Shown: positions 15,226 through 23,644, counted from the first letter of the stretch. The stretch: 39,865 nt of DNA from an uncultured bacterium (GCA_902761035.1 CACWIW010000018.1:1-39865); one strand, 5' to 3'. Notes: a model not told the origin generated them from the sequence alone. Program-made: numbers and translations.

Positions 15226-16205
15226 AACCAAAAGACACATCGGAACATTACATCCTGAGCTCGTCGCCGCATGCTCATGCGGACGCTTCCACGAGCCGGA
15301 TCATGCTGGACGTGATCATCGCCCTTCTGCCGGCGCTCTGCTGCGGGGTGTATTTCTTCGGGCTGCGCGCGCTCTTCCTCACGGGCACGTGCATCGCGGC
15401 CTGCCTCGTCACCGAGGGACTGTGCCGCCTTGCAATGAAGCGCAACAACACGATCGGCGACTTCTCCGCCGTCGTGACGGGTCTGCTGCTCGCCCTCAAC
15501 CTGCCGCCCGACCTCCCCGTGTGGATGGCCGCGCTCGGCGGCGTGTTCGCGATGGGCGTCTGCAAGCAGTTGTTCGGCGGTCTCGGCTACAACCCCTTCA
15601 ACCCCGCCCTCAGCGCGCGCGCGTTCATGCTCATCTCCTTCACGGGACCGATGACCACCTGGACGAAATCCGCATGGACGCTCAGCGCCGGGAACGTCGA
15701 GGCCACCACCACCGCCACGCCCCTCGCCCTCATCAAGAAAGGCGCGGAGGGGTTTGACTGGTCACAGGCTGCGCTCATCAAGGACCTCTTCATCGGCAAC
15801 GTGAACGGCTGCATCGGCGAAGTCTCCGCGCTCGCGCTGTTGATTGGCGCCGCCTACCTGCTCGTCCGCAAGGTCATCACCTGGCACATCCCCGTCGCCT
15901 TCATCGGCACGGTGTTCCTCTACGCGATGTTCAAGGGCGGCGTACCTCCGCTCGTACACGTCCTCTCCGGCGGCTGCGTGATCGGCGCGTGCTTCATGGC
16001 CACGGACTACGTGACCTCGCCCATCACCGCCAAGGGCAAGTTGATCTTCGGCTGCGGCTGTGGACTCATCACGATGCTCATCCGCACCGCACCCACGGGC
16101 GCCTACCCTGAGGGCGTCTCGTTCTCGATCCTCATCATGAACGCGCTCACGCCGCTCATCAACCGCTTCACCCAGCCCAAACCCTTCGGGAAGGTCAAAA
16201 AGTGA
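15222..16205 (+). CDS. rnfD: Rnf complex membrane flavoprotein RnfD
   Basis: The 327-residue membrane protein has many hydrophobic helices and typical RnfD segments: IMLDVIIALLPAL, LLLALNLPPDLP, and FGGLGYNPFNPALSARAF. The covalent FMN site is probably the Thr in TTATPLALIKKG (about residues 163-174), which corresponds to SGAT in many relatives. RnfD carries FMN and takes part in ion transport. The ATG overlaps the TGA of the AlbA_2 gene (ATGA). Its own stop overlaps the rnfG GTG. Only a weak purine-rich stretch precedes the start, which fits translation by coupling. Confidence 0.92.
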   Translation: MKPKDTSEHYILSSSPHAHADASTSRIMLDVIIALLPALCCGVYFFGLRALFLTGTCIAACLVTEGLCRLAMKRNNTIGDFSAVVTGLLLALNLPPDLPVWMAALGGVFAMGVCKQLFGGLGYNPFNPALSARAFMLISFTGPMTTWTKSAWTLSAGNVEATTTATPLALIKKGAEGFDWSQAALIKDLFIGNVNGCIGEVSALALLIGAAYLLVRKVITWHIPVAFIGTVFLYAMFKGGVPPLVHVLSGGCVIGACFMATDYVTSPITAKGKLIFGCGCGLITMLIRTAPTGAYPEGVSFSILIMNALTPLINRFTQPKPFGKVKK

Positions 16206-17143
16206 AAAAGATCATCCAACTCATCCTCTCGCTCACGCTCATCTCGGCCGTCTGCGCGGCCGTGCTGGCCATCGTGAACAACGCCACGAAGGAGCGCATC
16301 GCGAACCTCGCCACGCTGAAGGCCAACAACGCAGCCCGTGCCGTCCTACCCGCGAGTGTCAAGGCCATCGAACCCGTCAAAGACCCCGCCGACGCCTCGC
16401 TCACCGCGTTCATCGGCTATGCGGACGACGCCAAGACGCAGATTGCCGGTTACGCAGTGCCGGGTCTCACGGCCAAGGGCTACGGCGGCAACATCCGCCT
16501 CATGGTGGGACTCAACCCCGACCGCACGGTGATCTCCTACCAAGTGCTCGCCGCCGCCGAAACGCCCGGCCTCGGCTCGAACCTCACCACGCCCGCGTTC
16601 ATCGCGCGCTTCAAGGACCAGCCTGCCGCCAGCGTCAAAGTCACGAAGGACGGCGGCAAAATCGAGGCCCTCACCTCCGCCACGATTACATCCCGCGCCG
16701 TCTGCGACGCCGTTGCGGACGCCGCCCAGCGCATTGACCGCATCGAAGGCAAGGCTTCCGCCGCACCAGCCGCGCCCAAAGTCAATCCCGAAGGCAAATT
16801 GCTCTTCGACCCCGCCAAGCCCGAAGAGGCGCTCAAGGCGCTGCCCAAGGGCACGGCGACGGCCACCGCCCTTCCCGGCAAGGGACGTTTCCCCGTCTTC
16901 GAGGGCAAGGACGCCGTCGGCAAGACGACTGGCTACGTCGCCGTCGGCACGGGCAAGGCCACCGGTCCGCACGGCGAACTCGTGATCATCTACCAGTTTG
17001 GTTTCAATGCCAAACGCGCACCGTCGTTCAATCCGGCCCCGCGCCTGGTCAACCAGCCCGCCATCGAAATGACGGACATGGAGAACGCCCAGCGCACGGC
17101 CTACAACGCCGCCCTTCAGGACGCCCTCTCCCAACTTCGTTGA
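16202..17143 (+). CDS. rnfG: Rnf complex flavoprotein subunit RnfG
   Basis: The 313-residue protein has one N-terminal membrane helix (about 4-27) and an FMN-binding domain outside it. The flavin attachment site is probably Thr161 in LTSATITSRAV; the Gly of the usual (S/T)GAT is Ser here. The C-terminal 120 residues (from about 200) go beyond the usual length of RnfG (roughly 200 residues) and contain Ala/Lys-rich linker and a second small domain (FPVFEGKDAVGKTTGYVAVGTG), perhaps a partial repeat of the FMN-binding fold. It starts at GTG overlapping the rnfD TGA, with GGAAGG just upstream. rnfE, commonly found next to rnfG, is absent; the next gene is convergent rluD. Confidence 0.9.
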   Translation: MKKIIQLILSLTLISAVCAAVLAIVNNATKERIANLATLKANNAARAVLPASVKAIEPVKDPADASLTAFIGYADDAKTQIAGYAVPGLTAKGYGGNIRLMVGLNPDRTVISYQVLAAAETPGLGSNLTTPAFIARFKDQPAASVKVTKDGGKIEALTSATITSRAVCDAVADAAQRIDRIEGKASAAPAAPKVNPEGKLLFDPAKPEEALKALPKGTATATALPGKGRFPVFEGKDAVGKTTGYVAVGTGKATGPHGELVIIYQFGFNAKRAPSFNPAPRLVNQPAIEMTDMENAQRTAYNAALQDALSQLR

Positions 17144-17155
17144 CGCATAGCGTCA
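17141..17155. other. Hairpin made from two convergent stop codons
   Basis: TGACGC and GCGTCA (6-bp arms, 3-nt loop) contain the rnfG stop on the plus strand and the rluD stop on the minus strand. Only 9 bp separate the two genes. There is no T-run, so terminator function is unproven. Confidence 0.4.
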
Positions 17156-18025
17156 CAACATGAAATCGCTTGGAACCGGTGCCTCGAAGGTCATCGGTTC
17201 GCGCGTGATTGGATGCTTGAGCGCTAGACGCCAGGCGTGGAGCAATTGACGCGCAGGTTGTGGGTTGAGCTGGCGGTCGAGGCGCGAGCGACCATATACG
17301 GCGTCGCCCACCACGGGCGTACCTAGGGATGCCATGTGTACACGAATCTGATGCGTGCGCCCCGTCTCTATCACGCACTCCACGCGACTTACCGTGCGCG
17401 AAGACGCCACCACGCGGTAGTGCGTCACGGCAACCTTCCCGTTGCGGTCCACGATCGCCATCTTCTTGCGGTCGAAGGGACTGCGTCCGATCAGGTTCTC
17501 GATCCGCCCTTCGGCTGGTACAGGCGTTCCATGTACGATGGCGAGGTAGGTCTTCACGATGTTCGCATGCGACGAGAACTCCTTCGAGAGAACGTCCATC
17601 GCGCGCTGCGTCTTCGCCACCACCATCACGCCGCTCGTATCCTGGTCCAGGCGGTGTACGATGCCCGGACGCGACACGCCGCCGATGCCGCTCAGATTGG
17701 GGCAGTGCGCGAGGAGCGCGTTTACAAGCGTGCCGGTGAGGTGTCCCGGTGCGGGATGCACCACGAGCCCCGGCGGCTTGTTGAGCGCGAGGATGTTTTC
17801 ATCCTCGTATATAACATCGATTGGAATATCCTCTGGCTCCGGTACGGCGGGGACGGGCGGCGGGATGAACACGTCGAGCTCGTCATCCTCGTCCACCTTC
17901 GCGCCGGCCTTCGTCACGACCTCGCCGTTGACCTTCACGAATCCGGCCTCGATGAGACCCTTGATGCGCGACCGCGAGAAGTCGTGGTGGCGCGCCATCA
18001 GAACGATGTCGAGACGCTCGCTCAT
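17153..18025 (-). CDS. rluD: RluA/RluD-family pseudouridine synthase
   Basis: The 290-residue protein has an N-terminal S4 RNA-binding domain (SRSRIKGLIEAGFVKVNGEVV, about 17-37). The catalytic domain follows with the hallmark HRLDQDTSG near 122-130, whose first Asp is the nucleophile, plus VIYEDENILALNKPPGLVVHP and ETGRTHQIRVHM. RluD modifies uridines of helix 69 of 23S rRNA, but the paralogue cannot be fixed by eye. Its start overlaps the ruvA stop by 4 bp, so it is the last gene of a ymdB-ruvA-rluD operon. Confidence 0.9.
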   Translation of the reverse strand: MSERLDIVLMARHHDFSRSRIKGLIEAGFVKVNGEVVTKAGAKVDEDDELDVFIPPPVPAVPEPEDIPIDVIYEDENILALNKPPGLVVHPAPGHLTGTLVNALLAHCPNLSGIGGVSRPGIVHRLDQDTSGVMVVAKTQRAMDVLSKEFSSHANIVKTYLAIVHGTPVPAEGRIENLIGRSPFDRKKMAIVDRNGKVAVTHYRVVASSRTVSRVECVIETGRTHQIRVHMASLGTPVVGDAVYGRSRLDRQLNPQPARQLLHAWRLALKHPITREPMTFEAPVPSDFML

Positions 18026-18621
18026 TTCCCGCTGAGGGCTCGGCGGATGATCGTCTCGGTGTCGGCGACGGACGGATCGTCCGCCAGCACCTGCTGCACC
18101 TGCTTGCGCGCGGTATCCTCGTTGAAGCCGAGTGCGGTGAGGGCGAGGAGCGCGTCGCGCACCACACCAGCCTTCGCGTCGTCGGCGGAGGCTGCTGTTG
18201 CGTTCGCCACGGCCTCAATCGGGTTCACCTTGTCCTTCAGGTCAATCACGATGCGCTCGGCCGTCTTCTTGCCAATGCCCTTCACGGAGGCGAGGCGCTT
18301 TGCGTTCCCCTCGGCGATGGCGAGCTGGAGGTCGCCAATCGTGAGGCCGGAGAGGACGGCGAGCGCGAGTTTCGGACCCACGCCGGAGACGGTCGTGACG
18401 AGCTCGAACATCTCGCGCTCGCGTTCTGTCGCGAAACCATAGAGCAGCTGGGCGTCTTCGCGCACGCAGTGGTAGGTGTAGAGCTTAACGGCGTCGCCGG
18501 CGGCCGGCAGGCGGTCGAAAGTGGAAAGCGGGATGAACGCCTCATAGCCCACGCCTCCGACGTCCACGATCACGCGCGACGGCGTTTTCTCGGCCAATGT
18601 TCCCTTTACGTAGGCGATCAT
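18022..18621 (-). CDS. ruvA: Holliday junction branch-migration protein RuvA
   Basis: The 199-residue protein has the RuvA layout. An OB-fold begins MIAYVKGTLAEK, with VDVGGVGYEAFIP. Helix-hairpin-helix motifs (VSGVGPKLALAVL and VKGIGKKTAERIVIDLKDK) come at about 70-125. A short C-terminal domain (AL.ALGFNEDTARKQV) contacts RuvB. RuvA binds four-way junctions and loads RuvB. Neither ruvB nor ruvC is next to it. The start overlaps the upstream ymdB stop by 4 bp and the end overlaps rluD by 4 bp. Confidence 0.95.
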   Translation of the reverse strand: MIAYVKGTLAEKTPSRVIVDVGGVGYEAFIPLSTFDRLPAAGDAVKLYTYHCVREDAQLLYGFATEREREMFELVTTVSGVGPKLALAVLSGLTIGDLQLAIAEGNAKRLASVKGIGKKTAERIVIDLKDKVNPIEAVANATAASADDAKAGVVRDALLALTALGFNEDTARKQVQQVLADDPSVADTETIIRRALSGK

Positions 18622-19400
18622 GCGAGCGGCTCCCTGTAGCGGTACGCCTCGATGGAGGAGGCTTTTTTCGTGGCTGGGTCAAACGTGATGACGGCTCCCT
18701 CAAGCGTGGCAGGCCCCTCGGCCACGGAGAAGCGGGCAGGGACGCCCGTGAGGAACTTCTGCTGGACGGGCGCGAATTCGCGTCCGATAGAAGAGTACCA
18801 AGGCCCAGTCATACCGAGGTCTGTCTGGAAGGCGGTGCCGCCGGGCAGCACGAGGGCGTCGGATGTCTGCACGTGCGTGTGCGTACCCACTACGGCCGTG
18901 ACGCGTCCGTCGAGGTAGTGGGCGAGCGTGATCTTCTCGCTCGTCGCCTCGGCGTGGAAGTCCACGAACACGGGCACGTCCTTCGGCATCTCGTTTAGTG
19001 CGGCGTCGGCCGCGCGGAACGGACAGTCCGCCGGGTTCATGAACGTGCGTCCGACGAGGTTCAGCACGGCGAAGCGGCAGATCGGCGTGGTGATCAGCGC
19101 CCAGCCCTTCCCGGGCGCGCCTGGCGGGTAGTTGGCGGGGCGTACGGTGTTCGTGAGCTGGCCGATAGTTGGGGCGAACTCCTTCTGGCTCCACGTGTGG
19201 TCGCCGAGCGTAATCGCGTCCGCGCCCGCTGCGGTGATTTCCTGCGCGAGCGCCACGGTGATTCCGCTGCCTGCGGCCGCGTTCTCCGCGTTGACGACCA
19301 CGGCCGCCACGCCGAGCTCGCGCCGAATCCGGGGCAGCTGCTCCTTCAGAATTCGGCGTCCGGGGCTGCCCACCACGTCGCCAATCATCAGTATCTTCAT
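18618..19400 (-). CDS. ymdB: YmdB-type metallophosphoesterase
   Basis: The 260-residue protein matches the TIGR00282/YmdB family in length and motifs: MKILMIGDVVGSPGRR, NAENAAAGSGIT, ITLGDHTWSQKE, VDFHAEATSEK and GTHTHVQTSD. These supply the Asp, Asn, Glu and His residues of the two-metal centre; a few (GDHTW where GNH(T/I)W is common) deviate. In Bacillus, YmdB hydrolyses cyclic nucleotides and affects biofilm choices. Start: ATG at 19400 gives the family N-terminus; an ATG two codons upstream (19406) is closer to the AAGGAAG site and is possible. It leads the ymdB-ruvA-rluD operon from the promoter at 19427-19455. Confidence 0.9.
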   Translation of the reverse strand: MKILMIGDVVGSPGRRILKEQLPRIRRELGVAAVVVNAENAAAGSGITVALAQEITAAGADAITLGDHTWSQKEFAPTIGQLTNTVRPANYPPGAPGKGWALITTPICRFAVLNLVGRTFMNPADCPFRAADAALNEMPKDVPVFVDFHAEATSEKITLAHYLDGRVTAVVGTHTHVQTSDALVLPGGTAFQTDLGMTGPWYSSIGREFAPVQQKFLTGVPARFSVAEGPATLEGAVITFDPATKKASSIEAYRYREPLA

Positions 19401-19426
19401 GTACATCTCTCTTCCTTGCGGCGCAT

Positions 19427-19455
19427 ATCCTATCATACGCCCCCCATGCCGTCAA
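19427..19455 (-). promoter_or_regulatory. Promoter of ymdB-ruvA-rluD
   Basis: Minus strand -35 TTGACG (19450-19455) and -10 TAGGAT (19427-19432) with a 17-bp spacer. The -35 is 7 bp from the -35 of the divergent lipoprotein promoter. Confidence 0.6.
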
Positions 19456-19462
19456 TACCCGA

Positions 19463-19491
19463 TTGACGCAGGAATAAGAAAATGATAGAAT
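19463..19491 (+). promoter_or_regulatory. Promoter of the TRL-like lipoprotein gene
   Basis: TTGACG (19463-19468) and TAGAAT (19486-19491) with a 17-bp spacer, preceded by ATGA. The gene start is about 60 bp further on with AAAGGAG before it. Confidence 0.75.
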
Positions 19492-19552
19492 AACCCCGCA
19501 GTTGGAAACAGAATGTTCGACCAACTGGCAACAAAAATCAAAAGGAGATAAC

Positions 19553-19891
19553 ATGAAGAAACTGATGTTCATCGCCGCAGTTGCGGCTCTCGGAATCGGC
19601 ATGACCGGCTGCGTGGGCACAGGCGGTCCCTGCACGACCACGGCTCTTGGATTCGGCGGTATCATCGACGATAACCGCGCGCCGGCCTCGTTCAATATCG
19701 ACAACAGCGTGAAGCCCGCCAAGTGCGGCCGTGCCACGAGCAAGGGCATCGTGCTCTACACGAGCGGCGACAGCTCGATCAAGGCCGCGATGGACAACGG
19801 CGGCATCACCAAAGTACACCACATCGACTACGAGGTGTTCAACGTCTTCAACGTCTTCAGCAAAGCCACGACGATCGTGTGGGGCGAGTAA
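19553..19891 (+). CDS. TRL-like family lipoprotein
   Basis: The 112-residue protein has a lipoprotein signal with lipobox MTGC (Cys20). The mature part resembles the TRL domain (PF13146): GRATSKGIVLYTSGDSSIKAAMDNGGITKVHHIDYE, then a C-terminal strand ending TTIVWGE. The family is small, exported and without known function. AAAGGAGATAAC precedes the ATG; the in-frame ATG at 19502 lies too close to the promoter. It is a single-gene unit with its own promoter and a strong terminator at 19921-19950, so it is probably highly expressed. Confidence 0.85.
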   Translation: MKKLMFIAAVAALGIGMTGCVGTGGPCTTTALGFGGIIDDNRAPASFNIDNSVKPAKCGRATSKGIVLYTSGDSSIKAAMDNGGITKVHHIDYEVFNVFNVFSKATTIVWGE

Positions 19892-19920
19892 GCTGACGGC
19901 ATGCCGTGCATGCAAAATGG

Positions 19921-19950
19921 AAAGGGCGGCCGCAAGGCCGCCCTTTTCGT
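19921..19950 (+). terminator. Rho-independent terminator after the lipoprotein gene
   Basis: Perfect 11-bp stem (AAAGGGCGGCC and its complement) with GCAA tetraloop, followed by TTTTCGTTT. Minus-strand transcription from 20001 also runs into the stem, so it may work both ways. Confidence 0.85.
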
Positions 19951-20000
19951 TTGTCACAGCATGCCGCCAAGATGGCGGCTTTCCCAGTCAGTGCGCAGGA

Positions 20001-21299
20001 TTAGTGCCTGAAGCTACGCTGGCCCGTGAAGACCATCGCCACGCCCGCGTCGTTGCAGCAGTCGATCACGTCCCAGTCGCGGATTGCGCCGCCGGGCTGG
20101 ACGATCGAGGTGATGCCCTCGCGGATGCCCACCTCCGCGCCGTCGCGGAATGGGAAGAACGCGTCGCTCACCATCGCGCAGCCGGGCAGTCCGCCCTTCT
20201 CCGCGCGCGTCTGCTCCATGATCGCAGCCTGCTTCTTCGCGCCGTCCTCTTCGCCGAAGACGAGCCGCAGGTCGTTGTAGGGCTTCTGGTACTTCTCCCA
20301 GCTGATCCAGTCCGCGTGCTTGGTGTACGCCTTGTCGCGCGCGATCTCGGCCACGCCCACGCGATCCTGCTCGCCCGTGCCGATGCCCACCGTCGCGCCG
20401 TCCTTCACGTAGAGGACGCTGTTGGACGTGACGCCCGCCTCTACGAGCCAGCCGAACACGAGGTCCTCGTATTCCTTCGCGGTGGGCAGACGCGCGATCT
20501 TGTGCTCCTCGAAGGAGACGGCGCCGGTCGCCTTGTCCGTGATCTTGCGGTTGCAGTAGGCCGGCATGAAGTCCTCGGGCTTGCGGGCCTTGCACACGAA
20601 GGACATCTGCGCCACGATGCCGCCGTCGACGAGGCTCTTGAAGTCCACGACCGTCTTCGCGACGAAGTCGGTGAGGCGGTCCATGTTGCGGATGCGGAAC
20701 ACGCGGAGGTTCTTCTTCGTGGCGAAGAGGTCCATCACGCCGGGCGCGAACTCGGGGGCCACCACGACCTCCGCATAGTTCTCGACGATGAGCTTAGCCG
20801 TCTCCATGTCGCAAGTGCGGTTGAGGGCAATCGCGCCGCCGAACGCGGCGAGGCGGTCGGCCTTGTTCGCGCGGAAGTACGCCTCGGCGAGCGTATCGGC
20901 CTGCGCCACGCCGCACGGGTTGTTGTGCTTCACGATTACGGCGCAGGGTTTCGCGGTGAGGTAACGGAGGATGTTGAGCGCGTTGTCGGTGTCCGTGACA
21001 TTCGTCTTGCCGGGGTGCTTGCCGCTCTGGAGGAGCTCCGGCACGGACGCGAGGTAGCGTCCGGGCTGGATCGTCTCTACGTCGCCAAGCAGGATGTTGC
21101 CGTTCACGAGCTTGTAGAGGGCGGCTTCCTGTCCGGGATTCTCGCCGTAGCGGAGCCCCTTCTCCTCGCCGCCGATGTTCCACGTCACCTTCTCGTAGCT
21201 GAGCGTCTCGCGCTTGTCGCCGTCGATGAACGAAATCTCCATCTTCGGCGCGAAGTGGTCGGCTTCGATGGTCTTGTAGGCTTCTTTTAGGTCTTTCAT
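20001..21299 (-). CDS. Stand-alone AICAR transformylase (PurH C-terminal domain type)
   Basis: The 432-residue protein matches only the AICAR formyltransferase half of PurH. Seen: LRYGENPGQEAALYK, VIVKHNNPCGVA (catalytic Lys-His region), AAFGGAIALNR, GCAMVSDAFFPFRDG and the C-terminal end TGQRSFRH. The N-terminal IMP cyclohydrolase domain is absent. The reaction is transfer of a formyl group from 10-formyl-THF to AICAR in purine synthesis. A distinct single-domain family of this kind is known; a partner cyclohydrolase would have to lie elsewhere. The gene follows the Gfo/Idh gene by 35 bp and its Shine-Dalgarno is weak. Confidence 0.88.
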   Translation of the reverse strand: MKDLKEAYKTIEADHFAPKMEISFIDGDKRETLSYEKVTWNIGGEEKGLRYGENPGQEAALYKLVNGNILLGDVETIQPGRYLASVPELLQSGKHPGKTNVTDTDNALNILRYLTAKPCAVIVKHNNPCGVAQADTLAEAYFRANKADRLAAFGGAIALNRTCDMETAKLIVENYAEVVVAPEFAPGVMDLFATKKNLRVFRIRNMDRLTDFVAKTVVDFKSLVDGGIVAQMSFVCKARKPEDFMPAYCNRKITDKATGAVSFEEHKIARLPTAKEYEDLVFGWLVEAGVTSNSVLYVKDGATVGIGTGEQDRVGVAEIARDKAYTKHADWISWEKYQKPYNDLRLVFGEEDGAKKQAAIMEQTRAEKGGLPGCAMVSDAFFPFRDGAEVGIREGITSIVQPGGAIRDWDVIDCCNDAGVAMVFTGQRSFRH

Positions 21300-21334
21300 T
21301 TTTGCACTCTAGTTGTTGCTGGACGCGGAAGGGA

Positions 21335-22489
21335 TTAGAGCTTCTTCCAGACGTTGCCCTGCTCGGAGGAATCGCACACGGCGTTGATGAACTTCATGCC
21401 GCGCACGCCGTCGATGACGCCCGGAAAGTCGAGCTCCAGCGCCGTGGGTTTCCGCTTCGCCGCCTTCGCGCGGATCGTGTCGCAGAAGTTGCAGTAGTTG
21501 TTCGCGAACGCCTCCAGGAACGCCTCGGGGTGGCCGCTCGGCGTGCGCGTGCAGCGCACGGCGGAGGCGGACTTCGTGCCCACGTATCCGTTGCCGCGCT
21601 TCCACACCTGCTCCGGCGCCTCCTGGTCGAACACGCGCAGGTAGTTCGGGTTCTCCTGGTACCACGCGAGCGCCTTCTTCTCGCCGTACACCCAGATGTG
21701 GAGGTCGTTCTCCTCGCCGGGGGCGATCTGGGATGCGGTGAGGACGCCCTTCGCGCCCTTCTCCATGTGGAAGAGCACATTGCCGTCATCGTCGAGCTTG
21801 CGTCCCTTCACGAAGATCGTGAGGTCGGCGAGCACTTCCGTGATCTTGAGGCCCGTGACGAACTCGGCGAGGTTCGCCGCGTGCGTTCCGATGTCGCCCA
21901 TGCATCCGGCACGGCCGCTGCGCTTCGGGTCCGTGCGCCACGAGGCCTGCATGTTCTCCTTGCCAGTGAGCTTGAAGAGCCAGCCCTGCGGGTACTGCAC
22001 CACGACCTTGCGGATCTTCCCGAGGTCGCCCGCCTTCACCATGTCGCGCGCGAGCTTCACCATCGGATAGCCCGTGTAGGTGTGCATGAGGCCGAACGTG
22101 AGCTTCGTCTTCTTCACGAGCGCCTCGAGCTCCTCCGCCTCGGCGACGGTGAGCGTCATCGGCTTTTCGCACATCACGTTGAAGCCGGCTTCAAGGAACG
22201 CCTTCGCGATGGGGAAGTGCGTGTGGTTGGGCGTGCAGATCGAGACGAAGTCGATGCGCTCGTCCTTCGGGAGCGCGAGCTCGCCCGCAATCATGTCCTT
22301 GTACGTGCGGTACACGCGCTGCGGATCGAGACCGAGGTTGCGTCCCTGCTCGAGGGACTTCTCGGGATCGACGTCGAACGCGCCCGCGACGATGTCCGCG
22401 CCGCCGTCCATGCGCGCCGCCTTGCGGTGCACCTCGCCGATGAAGGCGCCGATGCCGCCGCCGACCATTCCCATCTTCAGTTTCTTCAT
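21335..22489 (-). CDS. Gfo/Idh/MocA family oxidoreductase
   Basis: The 384-residue protein has an N-terminal Rossmann fold (MGMVGGGIGAFIGEVHRKAA) and the family signature VCEKPMTLTVAEAEEL (the EKP Lys is catalytic), then a beta-sheet substrate domain with GCMGDIGTHAANLAEF (the His is a likely catalytic residue). It should oxidise or reduce a sugar or inositol-like substrate with NAD(P). There is no export signal, so it is cytoplasmic, unlike the second family member at 36254. AAAAGGAG precedes the start. It follows the TIM-barrel isomerase gene, with a heptamer array between them. Confidence 0.9.
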   Translation of the reverse strand: MKKLKMGMVGGGIGAFIGEVHRKAARMDGGADIVAGAFDVDPEKSLEQGRNLGLDPQRVYRTYKDMIAGELALPKDERIDFVSICTPNHTHFPIAKAFLEAGFNVMCEKPMTLTVAEAEELEALVKKTKLTFGLMHTYTGYPMVKLARDMVKAGDLGKIRKVVVQYPQGWLFKLTGKENMQASWRTDPKRSGRAGCMGDIGTHAANLAEFVTGLKITEVLADLTIFVKGRKLDDDGNVLFHMEKGAKGVLTASQIAPGEENDLHIWVYGEKKALAWYQENPNYLRVFDQEAPEQVWKRGNGYVGTKSASAVRCTRTPSGHPEAFLEAFANNYCNFCDTIRAKAAKRKPTALELDFPGVIDGVRGMKFINAVCDSSEQGNVWKKL

Positions 22490-22514
22490 TTGATTCTCCT
22501 TTTATTCTTTTTAA

Positions 22515-22564
22515 AACTATCAACTAGCCACTAGCCACTAATCACTAGCCACTAACCACTCACT
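22515..22564 (-). repeat. Degenerate heptamer array after the TIM-barrel gene stop
   Basis: On the minus strand, words of exactly 7 bp (AGTGGTT, AGTGGCT, AGTGATT, AGTTGAT) run from the stop codon of the TIM-barrel gene for about 45 bp. The first word overlaps the stop. It ends about 25 bp before the start of the Gfo/Idh gene. Confidence 0.8.
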
Positions 22565-23552
22565 TGCCGAATGCGTCGTCGAACGCGATCGCGGACTGCG
22601 CAAAGTCGACCTTGCGCACGAACGCAAGCGCCTCCTTCGCGCCGTGCAGACGGTCCATGCGCGAGTCCTCCCACTCGACCGAGAGCGGGCCCTTGTAGCC
22701 GACGTCGTTGAGCGCCACGATGATGGGCTCGAACTTCACGTCGCCGCGGCCGAGGGAGCGGAAGTCCCAGTAGCGGCGCGCGTCGCCGAAGTCCACGTGT
22801 CCGCCGAACACGCCCACCGTGCCATCGCCGTGGCCCCACCAGGCGTCCTTCATGTGGACGTGGAAGATGCGGTCGCCGAAGAGGCGGATGAACTTCACGT
22901 AGTCCACGCCCTGGTAGCCAAGGTGCGAGGGGTCGTAGTTGAAGCCGAACGCGGGGTGTCCGCCAATCTCCTCAAGCGCGCGCTGGGCGGACGCGATGTC
23001 GAACGCGATCTCGGTAGGATGGACCTCGAGCGCGAACTTCACGCCGTTGTCTTTGAACACGTCGAGGATCGGCTTCCACGCCTTCGCGAACGTGTGGTAG
23101 CCTTCCGCGATCATCTCCTTCGTCACGGGCGGGAACGAGTAGAGGTACTGCCAGATGGGCGAGCCGGTGAATCCGTTCACCACGTTGATGCCCATGTTGC
23201 GCGCGGCCTTCGCGGCGAGCTTCATCGTCTTCACCGCCCACGCGCGCATCGCCTTCGGGTCCTTACGCAGCGCCTTCGGCGCGAATCCTGCGTGGCGCGC
23301 GTCGTACACGTCGCACACGAGCTGGCCCTGCAGGTGGGCGGAAATCGCCCAGCAACCGAGGCCCTTCTCCGCGAGGCGGCCCTTGAGGTCGTCGCACCAG
23401 CCCTTCGACTTCGCGGCGGCCTCCACGTCGAAGTGGTCGCCGATGAGGCCGAGCTCCAGGCCGTCGTAGCCGAGCTCCGACATCGTTTCGCACACTTTCG
23501 CCAGCGGCAGGTCTCCCCACTGCAGCGAACAAATCGTCACTTTTCTAGCCAT
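22560..23552 (-). CDS. Sugar phosphate isomerase/epimerase-like TIM-barrel protein
   Basis: The 330-residue protein matches the AP endonuclease 2/xylose isomerase-like TIM-barrel family. Likely metal ligands: Glu in FALEVHPTE (near 159), Asp and His in NYDPSHLGY (near 192), His in FHVHMKDAW, and Glu near the C-terminus in LSVEWEDSRMD. The substrate cannot be set. Its neighbours (Gfo/Idh dehydrogenase, SDR, MFS transporter) suggest catabolism of a sugar acid, inositol or modified sugar. GGAG lies before the ATG. Its own promoter at 23616-23644 starts the transcript that continues into Gfo/Idh and the transformylase. Confidence 0.88.
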   Translation of the reverse strand: MARKVTICSLQWGDLPLAKVCETMSELGYDGLELGLIGDHFDVEAAAKSKGWCDDLKGRLAEKGLGCWAISAHLQGQLVCDVYDARHAGFAPKALRKDPKAMRAWAVKTMKLAAKAARNMGINVVNGFTGSPIWQYLYSFPPVTKEMIAEGYHTFAKAWKPILDVFKDNGVKFALEVHPTEIAFDIASAQRALEEIGGHPAFGFNYDPSHLGYQGVDYVKFIRLFGDRIFHVHMKDAWWGHGDGTVGVFGGHVDFGDARRYWDFRSLGRGDVKFEPIIVALNDVGYKGPLSVEWEDSRMDRLHGAKEALAFVRKVDFAQSAIAFDDAFGK

Positions 23553-23615
23553 GTTCTTTTCTCCGTTTCTGTTTCGGCAATATCATGGAAGCGACAAAGC
23601 CTCCCTGCGGCGTAA

Positions 23616-23644
23616 AGTATAGCAAAACGAGCCGCGTTCCGCAA
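23616..23644 (-). promoter_or_regulatory. Promoter of the TIM-barrel/Gfo-Idh/transformylase genes
   Basis: Minus strand -35 TTGCGG (23639-23644) and -10 TATACT (23616-23621), 17-bp spacer. It lies in the 145-bp gap after the MFS gene. Confidence 0.65.
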
